Shown one piece after another: positions 15,143-15,962 of a stretch of 15,962 bases of DNA. Source of the stretch: an uncultured Saprospirales bacterium (GTDB lineage: Bacteria > Bacteroidota > Bacteroidia > Chitinophagales > JADIYW01); assembly GCA_938008535.1 (NCBI GenBank), contig CALLKF010000149.1, positions 1-15,962 on the forward strand, read 5' to 3'. Each line of letters opens with the position of its first letter. Within the stretch, counting starts at the first letter, position 1. The notes under the pieces are model-generated. The model ran no database searches. It was not told where the DNA came from and saw only the letters and a program-made list of their open reading frames with translations. The position numbers and the translations under genes were made by a program.

Positions 15143-15673
15143 ATGATACAACTACAATCTGAACTAATTAATTTATTACAATTAGCATATTCTGCAGAAC
15201 GTGCAGCATCATTCGCTTATCAAGGTCATGCAGCTGTGGTTAAATTGCAAGAAGAAAAAGAATCTATTTATCAAATAGAATTAGATGAATGGGAACACCG
15301 TGCTGAAGTCTTAAAAATTATGCAATCTTATAATATACCAATTTCTAGATGGTATGAAATGAAATATTTTATCATTGGCAAAATCATTTCGATGTCCTGT
15401 TATTTGATTGGCTGGTTTATGCCAATGTATTTTGCAGGCAGACTGGAAAGTGGTAATGTAAATGAATATTATAGAATGATAGATTTATTTCATCAGCTTA
15501 ATATTACTAAACACGATGCAATCTTAACAGAAATGGGTTTGAAAGAAAAAGAACATGAAATTTATTTCTTGAATAAGGTTAAACAGCACAAATGGTTGCC
15601 ATTTTTTGAAAAAGCATTTAATTGGGGAAATTCTAAAAGTTTTAATTCTATTAATGAAAATGAGTTGAAATAA
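15143..15673 (+). CDS. Ferritin-like/COQ7-like diiron protein
   Basis: This 176-residue protein shows a full diiron four-helix pattern: E19 (AYSAERAASFAY), E49-x-x-H52 (LDEWEHRAEV), E102 (AGRLESGNVN) and E135-x-x-H138 (LKEKEHEIYFL). This is the E...ExxH...E...ExxH arrangement of ferritin-like and COQ7 proteins. Between the two halves is a hydrophobic stretch (about 76-98, FIIGKIISMSCYLIGWF...), as in COQ7, which dips into the membrane. COQ7 hydroxylates demethoxyubiquinone, but Bacteroidetes normally use menaquinone, so that reaction is unlikely here. A membrane-associated oxidase, hydroxylase or peroxide-handling role is more plausible (inference). It starts 13 bp after the amine oxidase gene, suggesting a functional pair. 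No signal peptide. The gene ends 4 bp from a convergent ASCH gene. Confidence 0.72.
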   Translation: MIQLQSELINLLQLAYSAERAASFAYQGHAAVVKLQEEKESIYQIELDEWEHRAEVLKIMQSYNIPISRWYEMKYFIIGKIISMSCYLIGWFMPMYFAGRLESGNVNEYYRMIDLFHQLNITKHDAILTEMGLKEKEHEIYFLNKVKQHKWLPFFEKAFNWGNSKSFNSINENELK

Positions 15674-15677
15674 ATTT

Positions 15678-15962
15678 CTAATGATGAATTAATTCAAATT
15701 CTTCGCAAACCAACAAAGCATCTTCTGTCATTGTTTTATTAAAAGGTTTTAAATAATTTTCAAAATATTTCCAATGCACATCTCGCCAATATGCTAATGA
15801 TTGGTCGCCTTCACCTTCTTTAAATGCAAAATCAGCAGTTACCATATTGTATGCAACAATATCAATATTTATTGTTCTTACAATGCATTTCGCTTCACCA
15901 TAAAAATCTGTAATTACAGAATACTGATTGATGTGTGGCATGATGATATCTTCTAACGTATA
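15678..15962 (-). CDS. ASCH domain protein, 5' end beyond the window
   Basis: The frame has no stop up to the window edge. An internal ATG at 15941 exists, but the reading continues upstream as YTLEDII, so the true start is probably outside. The visible ~94 residues are the C-terminal half of an ASCH domain: YSVITDFYGEAKCIVRT, then FAFKEGEGDQSLAYWRDVHW and a closing LLVCEEFELIHH. The EGEGD.SL.YWR.VHW motif is the signature of the stand-alone ASCH group. ASCH is related to PUA domains and is thought to bind RNA; some members hydrolyse modified nucleosides such as N4-acetylcytidine. The lysine/threonine-rich N-terminal part is not visible, so activity cannot be judged. The gene is convergent with the diiron gene, 4 bp apart. 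Confidence 0.85.
   Translation of the reverse strand, partial: YTLEDIIMPHINQYSVITDFYGEAKCIVRTINIDIVAYNMVTADFAFKEGEGDQSLAYWRDVHWKYFENYLKPFNKTMTEDALLVCEEFELIHH

Noticed and set aside
15678..15700. GAATTAATTC palindrome near the convergent gene ends as a terminator
   Set aside because: It is a short AT-rich palindrome without a loop or a T-tail and lies inside the ASCH coding region.

Overview
The window is about 16 kb of AT-rich, gene-dense bacterial DNA, most likely from a Bacteroidota (Bacteroidetes) genome. Evidence for this is a DUF4783 protein next to nadC, TAnnTTTG-like promoter elements, weak or absent Shine-Dalgarno sequences, short-lipobox lipoproteins ending in SC, and overall family similarity. 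No tRNA, rRNA, insertion sequence or integrase was seen.

Left edge (1-507): the 3' part of a type II-style cas1, which loses its reading frame before any catalytic residue. It is followed by 146 bp with no recognisable cas2 and no CRISPR array. One stretch (about 442-497) loosely resembles a Bacteroidetes type II-C repeat, but it occurs only once. This looks like the decayed end of a CRISPR-Cas locus lying off the left side of the window.

Minus-strand cluster (508-4633), read right to left: DUF4783 exported protein, nadC (NAD biosynthesis), an unrecognised exported protein, a YegS/LcbK-type lipid kinase, an SUI1/YciH-like translation factor, a HEPN-like protein with an RX4H motif, and a YkgJ-type cysteine-cluster protein. 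Gaps are between 54 bp and 4-bp ATGA overlaps, so this is probably one operon.

Plus-strand cluster (4725-10400): gpmI (glycolysis), a small lipoprotein, hisS, a four-helix membrane protein fused to a peroxiredoxin-like thioredoxin fold, and an exported protein with two Sm-like beta segments and a PA-IL/LecA-like C-terminal domain. It ends at a strong inverted repeat shared with the convergent acyltransferase gene.

Right part: a membrane O-acyltransferase and a small exported beta-rich protein on the minus strand, then a plus-strand run of a COG4867-like von Willebrand A protein, a Tat-exported FAD amine oxidase lipoprotein and a COQ7/ferritin-like diiron protein 13 bp downstream. The window closes inside an ASCH-domain gene on the minus strand.

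Most of the window is ordinary chromosomal content. No convincing new defence or mobile system is visible. The parts most worth following up are the cas1 relic, the amine oxidase/diiron pair, the Sm-like plus lectin-like exported protein, the membrane-anchored peroxiredoxin-like fusion and the HEPN-like gene inside a housekeeping operon.
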